From: Microcystis wesenbergii FACHB-1317
GTDB taxonomy: Bacteria; Cyanobacteriota; Cyanobacteriia; Cyanobacteriales; Microcystaceae
Assembly: GCF_014696875.1 (NCBI RefSeq)
Contig: NZ_JACJQV010000195.1
Span: 1 to 39,376, forward strand
Reading direction: 5' to 3'
DNA: 39,376 bases
Of this stretch, positions 1 through 8,675 are shown in pieces. The notes beneath the pieces were generated by a model. That model saw only the letters and a list, made by a program, of their open reading frames with translations, had not been told where the DNA came from and ran no database searches. A program made the translations under genes and the position numbers. The stretch's first letter is position 1; each line of letters starts with the position of its first letter.

Positions 1-243
1 TTGGTGCGGGCCAATCAGCAAGAGGATTTTTTCCCTGTAACGGCCTTGAATTTTCCCTGGACTTCCCCAATCCTAGGGATTCGGTTTGAGATGTTTGAAG
101 AGGGTTTAGAGGTCTTTTATCCCAATGGGGAACGATTTAAAGACCCTGAAACCCTCTTTGAGGAACGCAACCAAGCACAACAAGAACGCGATCGCGCTTT
201 TGCCCGATTACGGGAATTGGGCATTGACCCGACACAGTTGTGA
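1..243 (+). CDS. Uma2-family (DUF820) putative endonuclease, C-terminal part
   Basis: The open frame is already running at the first base, so the true start lies outside the window and only the last 80 or so residues are visible. The tail, with SPILGIRFEM, a YPNGERF stretch and an ending rich in E, R and Q (FEERNQAQQERDRAFARLRELGI), is typical of cyanobacterial Uma2 proteins, which have a PD-(D/E)XK-like nuclease fold followed by a short charged coil. The catalytic region is not visible. It converges on rpsF, with 6 bases between stop codons. These genes are very numerous in bloom-forming cyanobacteria and their cellular role is poorly known. Confidence 0.65.
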   Translation: MVRANQQEDFFPVTALNFPWTSPILGIRFEMFEEGLEVFYPNGERFKDPETLFEERNQAQQERDRAFARLRELGIDPTQL

Positions 244-249
244 CTATAA

Positions 250-639
250 TTAATCTTCAGCGGAGATACCGTCATCTTCCACCACCGCTTCGGTGATAGG
301 AGAGGGCGGAATTTCCGTTAAGGGAGATAAATCCGCAGGGGGGGCCACCACGCGATCGAGTTTTAGGGTTAAATAACGAATAACCTCATCACTTAAACGC
401 ATGGCCCGTTCCATGGGGGCGACTTGTTTGCCGCTGGCCTGATAATTCATCTGCACATAGACACCATCATTGAGTTTTTTGATGGGATAGGCCAGACGTT
501 TTTTACCCCACACCTTAACTTGAATGTCTGTGGCGCTGTGTTCGCTAATCAGAGTTCGATAACGTTCCACCTGTTGCTGAACGACTTCTTCCCCTAAATC
601 GGGACGGAGAATGTAAAGAGTTTCGTAGTTATTGCTCAT
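250..639 (-). CDS. rpsF: 30S ribosomal protein S6
   Basis: S6 is a small-subunit protein that binds 16S rRNA together with S18. The 129-residue product starts MSNNYETLYILRPDLGEE and contains the conserved KVWGKKRLAYPI and DGVYVQMNY strands. The C-terminal tail after about residue 97 is rich in Pro, Asp and Glu, as in other cyanobacterial S6 proteins. An AGGA sequence about 8 bases before the ATG supports the start. No rpsR or ssb gene follows, so it appears to stand alone here. Confidence 0.95.
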   Translation of the reverse strand: MSNNYETLYILRPDLGEEVVQQQVERYRTLISEHSATDIQVKVWGKKRLAYPIKKLNDGVYVQMNYQASGKQVAPMERAMRLSDEVIRYLTLKLDRVVAPPADLSPLTEIPPSPITEAVVEDDGISAED

Positions 640-784
640 CTCAGAATCCTTATGGACTAGAAGGCTTCTTTGTCAAGGCCAGAGGTTAATTGATTTTAAT
701 AACTCTCTAGCCTTTAATAAAGAAGCAAGGATATATGATCATACTACTATCCGAGAGTCGATCGCTAGTCATTCCCAGAAAAAT

Positions 785-1567
785 ATGGCGCAACGCTATG
801 TACGAGTGAAACATCGTCAAGGACAAATCTTCTACGGACTGTTACAGCTAAACCGTAGCGTTGCCGTCTTTGATGCCCCTCCCTGGCAAGGAGGGCAACT
901 AACCAAAATAGAATTAGAACCTGATAGCTACCAACTATTAGCCCCCTGTTTCCCGTCGAAAATTATTGCTGTAGGCAAAAATTACCCGGCCCACGCCGCC
1001 GAGATGGGAACACCTGTACCGGGCGAACCGCTTTTATTTCTCAAGCCACCGACGACAATTATCGCCGATGGTGAAACGATTTTCTATCCGCCCCAATCGG
1101 AAAGAGTAGATTATGAGGGAGAATTAGCATTAATTATCGGAGAAACCGCCAAAAACTGCACCACAGCCCAAGCCAGAAGCAAAATCTGGGGTTATACCAT
1201 TGCTAACGATGTCACCGCTAGGGATTTACAGAAAAAAGATAGCCAATGGACGCGGGCGAAAGGATTTGACAGTTTTTGTCCCCTCGGCCCCTGGATTGTC
1301 CGGGAACTGAGTATCGGGGCGCAATTAACCACTTTTCTCAATGATGGCAGCGACCCCAAACAAAGCAGTTATCTCAGCGATATGGTCTTTCCCCCCGATG
1401 TCTTGGTGGCTTATATCTCCCAAGTGATGACCCTGCTGCCGGGGGATGTGATTTTAACGGGAACTCCCGAAGGAATCGGACCGCTGCAGGTGGGGGATCA
1501 GGTTCGAGTGGAAATAGAAGGCATCGGGGTTTTGGAAAATCGCGTCATGGCAGCAGAAATCGATTAG
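785..1567 (+). CDS. Fumarylacetoacetate hydrolase family protein
   Basis: Members of this family cleave C-C bonds in 3-oxo acids (acylpyruvases, fumarylpyruvate hydrolases) or decarboxylate oxaloacetate, using Mg2+. Counting from the chosen start, the 260-residue product shows [25 protein letters not shown], the acidic metal-binding segment [21 protein letters not shown] and the C-terminal TGTPEGIG and GVLENRV strands, so the fold looks complete. The frame is open back to 632, but that would overlap rpsF and add 51 residues unlike the family, so the ATG at 785 is preferred. No clear Shine-Dalgarno site is visible. The stop overlaps the tpiA stop by 4 bases in a convergent arrangement. Substrate unknown. 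Confidence 0.85.
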   Translation: MAQRYVRVKHRQGQIFYGLLQLNRSVAVFDAPPWQGGQLTKIELEPDSYQLLAPCFPSKIIAVGKNYPAHAAEMGTPVPGEPLLFLKPPTTIIADGETIFYPPQSERVDYEGELALIIGETAKNCTTAQARSKIWGYTIANDVTARDLQKKDSQWTRAKGFDSFCPLGPWIVRELSIGAQLTTFLNDGSDPKQSSYLSDMVFPPDVLVAYISQVMTLLPGDVILTGTPEGIGPLQVGDQVRVEIEGIGVLENRVMAAEID

Positions 1568-2289
1568 CGATAATTAACAATCCTAGCGAATACGGCGGGG
1601 TCTAGACTAGCCCCACCGACTAAAGCCCCGTTTATCTGCGATTGAGCCATAATTTCATCGATATTATCGGGTTTTACCGAACCACCGTACTGAATGGTTA
1701 CTTCGGGATTGTCTAATTGTTGCCGAATCAAACCGATAACGCGGTTCGCTTCCTCGCTTTCGCAGGTTTCCCCCGTGCCAATCGCCCAGATGGGTTCGTA
1801 GGCGATAACGAGGTTTTTTTGGTCAACATTGACTAAACCCCCTTGAATTTGCTTGATAATTACCTTTTCCGTTTCTCCGGCATCTCTTTGGGCTTTACTT
1901 TCTCCCACGCAGATAATCGGGATTAAACCTTGTTTTTGGGCAGATATGACCCTTAAATTGACGGTTTCATCGGTTTCGCCGAAATATTGCCGGCGTTCAC
2001 TGTGACCGATAACCACATAGTGAACCCCAATTTCGGTTAACATATCCGCCGAGATTTCGCCCGTATAAGCCCCCGATTTTTCCCAGTGGACATTTTGCGC
2101 CCCCAAGCGAATACGACCACCGTGGAGGGTTTTAGAGAGGACAGCTAAAGCTGTAAAAGGCGCGCAAAGAACTACTTCTCGGTCGTCCGGGGTTTCCTCT
2201 AGATGGGATTTAAAATCTTGCAAAAACTCCAAAGCTTCTCTTTGAGTTTTGTGCATTTTCCAGTTACCTGCAATAACAACTTTCGGCAC
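1564..2289 (-). CDS. tpiA: Triosephosphate isomerase
   Basis: This enzyme interconverts dihydroxyacetone phosphate and glyceraldehyde 3-phosphate in glycolysis and the Calvin cycle. The 241-residue protein has all signature segments: AGNWKMHKT with the catalytic Lys, [12 protein letters not shown] with the catalytic His, [13 protein letters not shown] with the catalytic Glu, and the phosphate-binding QYGGSVKP and VGGASLD loops. The start is a GTG; the next in-frame ATG (the Met of KMHKT) would remove the first beta strand and the catalytic Lys. No strong ribosome-binding site is visible upstream. Confidence 0.96.
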   Translation of the reverse strand: MPKVVIAGNWKMHKTQREALEFLQDFKSHLEETPDDREVVLCAPFTALAVLSKTLHGGRIRLGAQNVHWEKSGAYTGEISADMLTEIGVHYVVIGHSERRQYFGETDETVNLRVISAQKQGLIPIICVGESKAQRDAGETEKVIIKQIQGGLVNVDQKNLVIAYEPIWAIGTGETCESEEANRVIGLIRQQLDNPEVTIQYGGSVKPDNIDEIMAQSQINGALVGGASLDPAVFARIVNYR

Positions 2290-2532
2290 AGCTTAATTAA
2301 TTTAGTAGATTTGATAATTTATGGCACATTTTACTGTAAGCCTTTTTGTTACCCTAAGCAAGATCACCGATAATCGCTGTTGGTCGTGAACAGATTTCTT
2401 TAATACTTTTACCTCTAAGCTATGCCCTAGGCCCCTACCAACCACCCTAGGCGTGATGTGGGGATGCAAGGGACCAGTTCCAAAATCCAAGGTGTATTAA
2501 GCTACGTTAACACACCCCAAATTTATCTATAT

Positions 2533-3066
2533 TTAACCGATAACATCTTCCGATTTAATCAGATGCGCTTCTAGGAACCAGAGACGTTTATCGATGTCCC
2601 GGGAGATTTCCGTATAGAGATCTGCTGTGTCGGCATCCCCTTGATTGCCAGTGGTATCAATAGCAGAACGAAGATGGGAAGCGTATAAGGCATAACGTTC
2701 GGCTAAAGCAACGATATGTTCACTACCATCGACGATATCAGCAGGATATTCCGGCAGAATTGAGTTAGCGGCGGCGATGCGTGCTGTTCCCAAGGCGGTT
2801 CCACCTAAAGCGGTAATCCGTTCGGCTACCATGTCCCCATAGTCTTCTAATTCCGTGGCCATTTCGTCGAAGAGGCTGTGCAATTGGTAGAAATTTAAAC
2901 CTTTAACGTTCCAGTGGGCCTGTTTAACCTGAGTTTTTAGGTCCAAACTAGCGGCAAGGGTTTGGCTTAAGATTTCAATAACAGCTTTGCGGATATCTAA
3001 TGCTAAATCGATGCGGGTGGCGTAGTATTGTCCCGTGGTTTTGGTTTTGACTGGAGTGGCTACCAT
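2533..3066 (-). CDS. Dps-family ferritin-like DNA-binding stress protein
   Basis: Dps proteins form 12-subunit shells that oxidise and store iron with hydrogen peroxide and protect DNA. In this 177-residue protein the inter-subunit ferroxidase ligands are visible in QAHWNVKG (about residues 48-55) and in the HSLFDEMATELEDYGD helix, followed by AERITALGG. Length and order match the family. AAGGAG lies about 8 bases before the ATG. The N-terminus is short with a few Lys and Arg residues, so DNA binding is possible but not shown. It appears monocistronic. Confidence 0.93.
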   Translation of the reverse strand: MVATPVKTKTTGQYYATRIDLALDIRKAVIEILSQTLAASLDLKTQVKQAHWNVKGLNFYQLHSLFDEMATELEDYGDMVAERITALGGTALGTARIAAANSILPEYPADIVDGSEHIVALAERYALYASHLRSAIDTTGNQGDADTADLYTEISRDIDKRLWFLEAHLIKSEDVIG

Positions 3067-3324
3067 AATTTTTCTCCTTGATCAGTTAACAGAATACTCG
3101 ATAATTTTTGTGGGTGCATAAGGGACTGATTTTGATCCTATTGGACGTTGATAATAAACTGAAAAACGGCCAATTAATTCGGAAAACAAGTAGCTGATAA
3201 CTGATACTTCCAATGCGCTCAGTACAAGTAACGGCTCGAATCAGCGGCATCAGACAACCTTGAACTGAGCATCAGCAGCCTTCGTCCGTCTGCTGCACTC
3301 GAATTATCAGACCTCTCTTATCGC

Positions 3325-3552
3325 TCATCTCATGCCAGAAACAAATTCTTGTACCGTAATTCCAGCAGTACGAATAAGACTACGAAGCGTACCCTTTGCC
3401 ACTTCACGATGATCAGGAACAGAGAGTGTTACCTGTTCGCCCTCCTTAACCATGATAATATGGCTTGCACTTTGACGCGCAACTTGCCAGCCAAAGGTTT
3501 CAAATACTCGGACTACCTCACGTCCGCTGAGAACAGGAAGAGCAGAGGACAT
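3325..3552 (-). CDS. hicA: HicA-type mRNA interferase toxin
   Basis: HicA toxins are small dsRBD-fold ribonucleases that cleave translating mRNA. The 75-residue product contains the family pattern SGREVVRVFETFGW, then RQSASHIIM with the catalytic His, LSVPDHREVAKGTLRSLIRTAGI and a short tail. It starts 2 bases after the stop of the upstream hicB and is surely cotranscribed with it. The order antitoxin-toxin is the less common one for hicAB but is frequent in cyanobacteria. Confidence 0.9.
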   Translation of the reverse strand: MSSALPVLSGREVVRVFETFGWQVARQSASHIIMVKEGEQVTLSVPDHREVAKGTLRSLIRTAGITVQEFVSGMR

Positions 3553-3554
3553 GA

Positions 3555-3761
3555 TTATGCCATTACCTCTACTTGGTGAGTTTCAATCGTTAGGGGTAGC
3601 CCACGTTCTGCACGAACTTGAAGGCAGGCGATAATTGCATCTCTGATATTTTCAAGAGCTTCTGCTCTCGTTTTACCTTGGCTGACACAACCCGGAATGC
3701 TGGGGCATTCTACAACCCAAACTCCATCTTCGTCACGGTCAAGTGTTACAGTCAACTTCAT
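3555..3761 (-). CDS. hicB: HicB-type antitoxin
   Basis: The 68-residue product has the HicB partial RNase H-like fold: a first strand MKLTVTLDRDEDGVWVVECP, then IPGCVSQGKTRAEALENIRDAI and a helix ending in RAERGLP. It lacks an added C-terminal DNA-binding domain, so autoregulation through a HTH or RHH domain is not evident. It neutralises the HicA encoded directly downstream. Confidence 0.9.
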   Translation of the reverse strand: MKLTVTLDRDEDGVWVVECPSIPGCVSQGKTRAEALENIRDAIIACLQVRAERGLPLTIETHQVEVMA

Positions 3762-3854
3762 AAGTTTTCACCACAATCTCCCCGCTTATAGTTTACCTCG
3801 TGTTCTCACCTACCTATTAGTGGATGACAAGAACCTTCAGTAATCAAAGCTACA

Positions 3855-4205
3855 TCAAGGAAGATACCGAATTGGGTTTTGCCCACCTTCAGCAAACTCA
3901 ACCCAATTTACGGATGTTGCCCCTATGTACTGAACATGAGTTAATCGAATGTCGTATCGACCTTCCCTGTCTGCTGGCTCTGCACCAGCATGGTTCGCTA
4001 TGTACAAATTATTCGCATTATTCTCATAATCACGATGATAAAGAATAATACGGTCAACTTCACGATTGGGATCGATCTTCCACTGACCCGTTGAACCAGT
4101 GTTGTCATCGTGGAGAACAAAGTGTTTTCCCTCTGTAAAGATAACGACTACCTTTTCATTTGGCTTTATGAAGTCACGGGCTTTCACAAAATCAGCAATT
4201 CTCAT
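3855..4205 (-). CDS. Hypothetical protein, 116 residues
   Basis: I do not recognise this protein. It is soluble, with no signal peptide or membrane segment, and has a plausible alternation of strands (KVVVIFTEGKHFVLH, WKIDPNREVDRIILYHRD, YDIRLTHVQYIG, VNWVEFAEGG). The frame extends back to an ATG at 4220; the second ATG at 4205 (MRIADFVKARDF) gives the more natural N-terminus, but neither has a clear ribosome-binding site. The opposite strand also carries a 74-codon frame over part of the region; the minus frame is longer and looks more like a folded protein. Confidence 0.55.
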   Translation of the reverse strand: MRIADFVKARDFIKPNEKVVVIFTEGKHFVLHDDNTGSTGQWKIDPNREVDRIILYHRDYENNANNLYIANHAGAEPADREGRYDIRLTHVQYIGATSVNWVEFAEGGQNPIRYLP

Positions 4206-4413
4206 ACTTGTGAGGCACAAAGTTTCTGGTTTTAGTTAGGGAACAGGCAACAGATGGTGTACTTTATAAGACTGAGAAACGCTATAAATGATTAACGAAA
4301 TACATCAGACTACAATCACACCCAACAAAAAAGCTCTAACTTGCCCGGGCAAAACCTCTCACAGATATCTCTCCAGTTGCAATGGAAAGATAACTTGAGG
4401 TCTAACTGATTGA

Positions 4414-5154
4414 TTATGCTCCTAAATAAGCCGCTAATTCTTCCGAACCGCCAATTAATTGGCCGTCAATGAAGACTTGTGGGGTGGTGGTATTACCACT
4501 CATGGCCCGCAGAGAACGACTGGTGGCATCCCGTCCGAGGATAATTTCTTCGTATTGTAGGCCTTTTTCTTCTAACATTTTCTTGGCCCGGAGGCAGTAG
4601 GGACAGCCGACTTTCGAGAAAAGAGAGACTAAAGGCGGTTTTTTGGCTTCTGGGTTGATGTAGTTTAACATCGTTTCTGCATCGGAGACTTTGAAAGGAT
4701 CTCCCGGTTCTTCCGGTTCAATGAACATTTTCTCGATAACACCATCTTTGACTAGCATCGAATAGCGCCAAGAACGTTGACCGAAACCTAAGTCAGCTTT
4801 ATCGACTAACATCCCCATTCCTGCGCTAAATTCGCCGTTACCGTCGGGAATCAAGACGACATTATCACATTCTTGATCTTTTGCCCACTCGTTCATGACA
4901 AAGGTATCATTCACCGACAAGCAAACAATAGTATCTACGCCATTTTCCCGAAAAACTGGGGCTAATTCGTTATATCCGGGTAAATGGGAGGTGGAACAGG
5001 TGGGAGTGAATGCCCCGGGTAAGGCAAAAAGAACAACGGTTTTTCCTGTGAATAATTCCTCGCTGGTGATGTTCACCCATTGATTATTTTGACGCACGGG
5101 AAAGGTGACATCGGGAACTCTCTCTCCTTCTCGGTTTGGTAGCATAATCTTCAA
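4414..5154 (-). CDS. Peroxiredoxin (Prx5 type)-glutaredoxin fusion protein
   Basis: The hybrid reduces peroxides using glutathione, with both steps on one chain. Residues 1-165 are a Prx5/AhpE-like domain with the peroxidatic Cys53 in [16 protein letters not shown]; residues 173-246 are a glutaredoxin with the redox motif CPYC at 184-187, TTPQVFID at 223-230 and a glutathione-binding GGSEEL. The 246-residue length matches bacterial Prx-Grx hybrids. An AGGAG lies about 10 bases before the ATG. The gene is alone, and its promoter carries two operator-like palindromes (described separately), as expected for a stress-induced gene. Confidence 0.95.
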   Translation of the reverse strand: MKIMLPNREGERVPDVTFPVRQNNQWVNITSEELFTGKTVVLFALPGAFTPTCSTSHLPGYNELAPVFRENGVDTIVCLSVNDTFVMNEWAKDQECDNVVLIPDGNGEFSAGMGMLVDKADLGFGQRSWRYSMLVKDGVIEKMFIEPEEPGDPFKVSDAETMLNYINPEAKKPPLVSLFSKVGCPYCLRAKKMLEEKGLQYEEIILGRDATSRSLRAMSGNTTTPQVFIDGQLIGGSEELAAYLGA

Positions 5155-5171
5155 CTCCTAATCGTTAAGTC

Positions 5172-5228
5172 GTACTCATTTCGAGTTTGTGTAAATTAAG
5201 TGTACTCATAACGACTATGAGTTGTCAA
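5172..5228 (-). promoter_or_regulatory. Promoter with operator palindromes for the Prx-Grx gene
   Basis: Reading leftwards, TTGACA (5228-5223) and TACACT (5204-5199) sit 18 bases apart upstream of the Prx-Grx gene. The spacer is filled by a perfect inverted repeat with 7-base arms, ACTCATA (5204-5210) and TATGAGT (5216-5222), around a 5-base centre. A second, weaker palindrome (ACTC-ATTTC-GAGT, 5174-5186) lies closer to the start codon, and both share the flank GTACTCAT. This suggests a dimeric regulator acting on the promoter; which one is unknown. Confidence 0.6.
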
Positions 5229-5269
5229 CAAGTATTTATACTTAAATTAGCGATCAGTGAATAGTATTA

Positions 5270-5698
5270 CTGGACTTCCCCCATACATAAATACTAGAAA
5301 ATTAACAAAACCCTTACTGCATGGAGCTTCTAAGAAAAAATTGAAAAGAGGCTACTGGGTACATTTTTCACTTGAAAATGGCTGTACCGTTGACTGTATC
5401 TGGAGTAGAGCGATTCCGTAGAGTTGGCTGTATAGTGATCGCTAACCTGATTTTAACAGATAGTGTCATTAATCTCTAGAGTAAGGGATTCGCTCTGTAG
5501 CCATGTTTTTGCTGGTTTTCTGCCCCAAAACAAGCTATAATGGTCTAAAGGTCAAATTTGAAAATTTTTGCCTCAAACCCTATCTGCGTAAGAACTTCAG
5601 GATTTTGTGTCCAGTAGTGCATTGGTATTTTATTGCTTGAACTCAGGCTCTGTAAGACTTTTAGCCATAGCTAGTATGTTTATACGGGGGAAGTCCAG
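5270..5698. mobile_element. 429-bp MITE-like element with TIRs and a 6-bp target duplication
   Basis: The ends are inverted repeats: CTGGACTTCCCCC (5270-5282) matches GGGGGAAGTCCAG (5686-5698) perfectly, and the match continues inwards to about 28 bases with four mismatches, ending in ATACTAG/CTAGTAT. The element is flanked by the direct repeat GTATTA (5264-5269 and 5699-5704), a target-site duplication. No substantial open frame lies inside, so it needs a transposase from elsewhere. The family is not identified. It lies between the divergent Prx-Grx and uppP genes. Confidence 0.8.
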
Positions 5699-5859
5699 GT
5701 ATTAAGTGGCAAGTCCGGAGCCTTCTTTTCACTGATTACTTTTTATTGTTTACTAAAAGGGAAATTGCTGTTGTCTTTTCACTGATTACTGGTTACTGTT
5801 TACTGATAACTGAAAAAAGCTCCCCACACCCTAAACCCCATCCCTTTTTTTACTGAAAA

Positions 5860-6810
5860 ATGATGTTTTCCTTACTGAAAAAAAGTTATAAATGGCTAGG
5901 AATAGCGATAATAACGGTGATTTTGGCGATTACACCCGCCACCATTGCCCAATCAACCACTAGCGCCATACCTCTGGCAAAAATTAACTGGTTACAGGCG
6001 ATTTTTTTGGGATTTGTGCAGGGAGTGACGGAATTTTTGCCGATTAGCAGTACCGCCCATTTAAAAGCGATTCCCGTCTTTTTGGGTTGGGGGGATCCCG
6101 GTGTCACCTATACGGCAGTGATTCAATTGGGCAGTATTGCGGCGGTATTGTCCTATTTTTGGCAGGATTTAAGGCAAATATCCACGGGAATGGTGAAAGC
6201 CGTGGCTAGTTCCGATTATCGTTCCCAGGATTTTCGTTTAGCCCTGGGGATTATCCTAGGCACAATTCCGATCGTTTTCTTCGGTTTGTTAATGAAACTT
6301 TTCATTCCCGATTTAGATAATTCCCCCCTGAGAAGCATGACAGCGATCGCCTGTGCCTCCATAGTCATGTCTTTACTCTTAGGTACGGCCGAAAAAATCG
6401 GGAAACATAAACGCAGTTTCGAGACTTTGCGACAAAAAGACGGGGTTTTAATGGGATTAGCCCAAGCTTTAGCCCTCATACCGGGGGTATCTCGTTCTGG
6501 GTCCACCTTAACTGCCGGGTTATTCATGGGTTTAGAAAGGGCCGTAGCGGCGCGATTTTCCTTTCTGTTAGGCATTCCGGCGATAACTTTAGCCGGTTTA
6601 GTGGAATTTAAAGGCGTTCTCGACCAGATTAACACCAGTGAACTAATTCCCCTGGCTATTGGGGTAATTTCCTCGGCGCTATTTTCCTATCTTTCGATCG
6701 CTTGGTTATTAGATTATCTCAAAAAACAGAGTACCTGGGTTTTTGTCTGGTATCGTCTCTTTTTCGGGGTTACTATCCTGATTGGTGTGGCCTTGGGGCG
6801 TTTTTCCTGA
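5860..6810 (+). CDS. uppP: Undecaprenyl-diphosphate phosphatase
   Basis: This BacA-type membrane enzyme removes a phosphate from undecaprenyl diphosphate, recycling the lipid carrier for peptidoglycan and other envelope glycans. The 316-residue protein shows the two active-site signatures, QGVTEFLPISSTAHL and PGVSRSGST, between several hydrophobic helices. A non-conserved hydrophobic stretch of about 45 residues precedes the domain and resembles a signal anchor. ATG codons occur at 5860 and 5863. The upstream spacer holds decayed heptad-type repeats (ACTGATTACT, TTTACTGATAACTG) and no Shine-Dalgarno site. Confidence 0.95.
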   Translation: MMFSLLKKSYKWLGIAIITVILAITPATIAQSTTSAIPLAKINWLQAIFLGFVQGVTEFLPISSTAHLKAIPVFLGWGDPGVTYTAVIQLGSIAAVLSYFWQDLRQISTGMVKAVASSDYRSQDFRLALGIILGTIPIVFFGLLMKLFIPDLDNSPLRSMTAIACASIVMSLLLGTAEKIGKHKRSFETLRQKDGVLMGLAQALALIPGVSRSGSTLTAGLFMGLERAVAARFSFLLGIPAITLAGLVEFKGVLDQINTSELIPLAIGVISSALFSYLSIAWLLDYLKKQSTWVFVWYRLFFGVTILIGVALGRFS

Positions 6811-6822
6811 CCTTTTGGCATT

Positions 6823-7257
6823 CTAATTAATTTCTAAAAAATCTTGCAATTTTTTTAGATAAGTGGGGGCATCTTCTAACATGGGAAAGTGAGCGGTATT
6901 AGCCATCTCCACATACTGGATATTATTATTCAAATCCGCCGCCATTTTACCCATTTTGGCAGGGATAATAATGTCTTTTTCCCCTGATACTAAAAGAGTT
7001 GGTATTTTAATCTCGGCAAATTTACCCGGCATAATTTCCACTGCTTTTTTACTCACAGATGTATAAATTGTGCCTAGGGCGGCCTCGTAATCTGCCGCTA
7101 AAAAATCTTCTAAAAAAGCAATTCTTTCTGATTTTGGGATCGATCGATGCAAAAATCTCGCCATAAATAATCGATCGGCAAAAGGTACTTTTAAAAACCA
7201 ATCATAACGAAACTGTACCACATACTTACCGAATTTATGAAAGGCAGCAAAAGCCGC
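6823..7257 (-). pseudogene. 5'-truncated copy of an alpha/beta hydrolase gene (left direct repeat)
   Basis: These 435 bases match 17892-18326 without any indel and with about 13 mismatches by eye (about 97% identity). They encode the C-terminal half of the hydrolase intact at 17892-18749, from AAFAAFHKFGKYV to the stop, including the His-containing NTAHFPMLEDAP. The N-terminal half with the nucleophile is absent: similarity stops abruptly at about 7257, where sequence with a GAGAAACCCGGTTTCT repeat begins. The open part can be read from a GTG at 7221, but it cannot give a complete hydrolase. It marks the left edge of the RiPP island. Confidence 0.85.
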
Positions 7258-7362
7258 CTTGTCCCTGTGGAGAAACCCGGTTTCTTTGTCTATAGAGCGA
7301 TCGCAATTAGCCCTAAACCAATCTAACAGGTAGGTTGACTGGCGCGATTAGTTGAAGTTTAG

Positions 7363-7383
7363 ACATAATTGTGTTAATTATGT
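7363..7383. promoter_or_regulatory. Operator-like palindrome upstream of the kinase-HopA1 operon
   Basis: A perfect inverted repeat, ACATAATT (7363-7370) and AATTATGT (7376-7383) around GTGTT, lies about 100 bases before the kinase start. The left half with its centre recurs nearly unchanged at 10731-10748 and 10841-10858, upstream of the precursor gene. This points to a shared regulator; the protein is not known. Confidence 0.5.
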
Positions 7384-7481
7384 TTTTTTAATGCAGATGA
7401 ATAGCTTGGCAATAAGGCTATCATCAATTATAATTAAAATCAATAAAAACAGATCAGCGATATTTGAGAATAATTGTAATT

Positions 7482-8651
7482 ATGAAATTTGTGTTAAGTT
7501 CTCAAAATGTTTATGACTATTTAATCGACCAAAAAATCTGCGATCGCTTACAAGAAAATCCGGGAGTAGAGCAGATTCAGGCTAAAAATTTTAACTTATT
7601 AGTGACTTTACCAGAGGGGCGAAAGTTACTGGTTAAACAAGAACAATTTATTAATTTAGAAAAGGAAACGGTGGGTGAGTTTTTTGGGGAATGGCGAATC
7701 CCAAAATTTCTAGAGAACTTTCCTGAAATTGACCATTGGCGTATTTTTCTGCCAGAATTACTGCTCCACGATGCTGATAACTCAATTTTAGTTTCTACTT
7801 ATCTGGATAATTATCAGGATTTAGCAGAGTTTTATTCTAAAGAGAATCTCTTTCCGGCTCAGGTTGCTACTCAAATCGGCAGTTGTTTGGCGACAATTCA
7901 CCGTGATACCTGGAATCAGAGTATTTATCGGGAATTTTTTGTTAAAGAAGAGTTTGCTGGAAAACCGAAAGTATCTCCGCTATTATTAGAGAGTTTGGAA
8001 AGGATCGGTCCTGAAATTTTTGGCATGGCTCCGATGGATGGATTGAAATTTTTTGCACTTTATCAACGATATGATAGCTTAGGAGAAGCAGTTCATCGAG
8101 CCAGTGAAACTATTTCTCCTATTTGTCTGACTCACAATGACATCAAGCTGAATAATATTCTTCTGAATCGAAACTGGGAAGATATTAATGGAAATGTGAT
8201 CCGGTTGATTGATTGGGAAAGGTCTGATTGGGGAGATCCAGCATTTGATTTGGGAATGGCAATCGCTAGTTATCTACAAATTTGGTTGGGTAGCTTGGTG
8301 ATTAGTAATTCTCTCAGTATTGAAGAGTCTCTGCGACTAGCCACTACTCCCCTAGAATTACTGCAGCCATCTATCGGTGGGTTAACTTTAGCTTATTTAG
8401 AAACTTTCCCAGAAATCTTAGAATATCGTCCTGATTTCTTAAAGCAAGTAGTCCAGTTGGCCGGTTTTTCTTTAATTATTGCAATTTTGGCCATGGTTCA
8501 GTATCAAAAAATCTTTAATAATACTGGAATTGCTATGCTTCAGGTAGCCAAGGCTTTGTTATGTCGTCCTGAATCATCAATGCCTACGATTTTTGGGGCT
8601 ACTGCTACTCAGTTAAATCAGATGAATTCTTCTGTTGTTGGCCAAGTTTAA
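7482..8651 (+). CDS. APH-family phosphotransferase, candidate lanthipeptide kinase (LanK-like)
   Basis: The 389-residue protein has an aminoglycoside-phosphotransferase/choline-kinase type fold. A nucleotide-binding Lys is likely in LLVKQE (about residue 52), the catalytic loop is THNDIKLNNILL (217-228, with Asp220 and Asn225 as catalytic base and metal ligand) and the metal-binding IDWERSDWGDPAFDLG follows at 243-258. The frame opens at a TTG at 7464, but the ATG at 7482 (MKFVLSSQN) is preferred. A HopA1-family gene follows after 24 bases. In class V lanthipeptide clusters such as lexapeptide and cacaoidin, a kinase of this type and a HopA1 protein modify Ser/Thr of the precursor. That role is inferred here; small-molecule phosphorylation or resistance is the alternative. 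Confidence 0.75.
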   Translation: MKFVLSSQNVYDYLIDQKICDRLQENPGVEQIQAKNFNLLVTLPEGRKLLVKQEQFINLEKETVGEFFGEWRIPKFLENFPEIDHWRIFLPELLLHDADNSILVSTYLDNYQDLAEFYSKENLFPAQVATQIGSCLATIHRDTWNQSIYREFFVKEEFAGKPKVSPLLLESLERIGPEIFGMAPMDGLKFFALYQRYDSLGEAVHRASETISPICLTHNDIKLNNILLNRNWEDINGNVIRLIDWERSDWGDPAFDLGMAIASYLQIWLGSLVISNSLSIEESLRLATTPLELLQPSIGGLTLAYLETFPEILEYRPDFLKQVVQLAGFSLIIAILAMVQYQKIFNNTGIAMLQVAKALLCRPESSMPTIFGATATQLNQMNSSVVGQV

Positions 8652-8675
8652 TATCGTTGAGTATCTTGAAAAATT

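Noticed and set aside
2302-2490. 62-codon minus-strand frame between tpiA and dps
   Set aside because: Low-complexity composition, no family features and no ribosome-binding site; treated as spacer.
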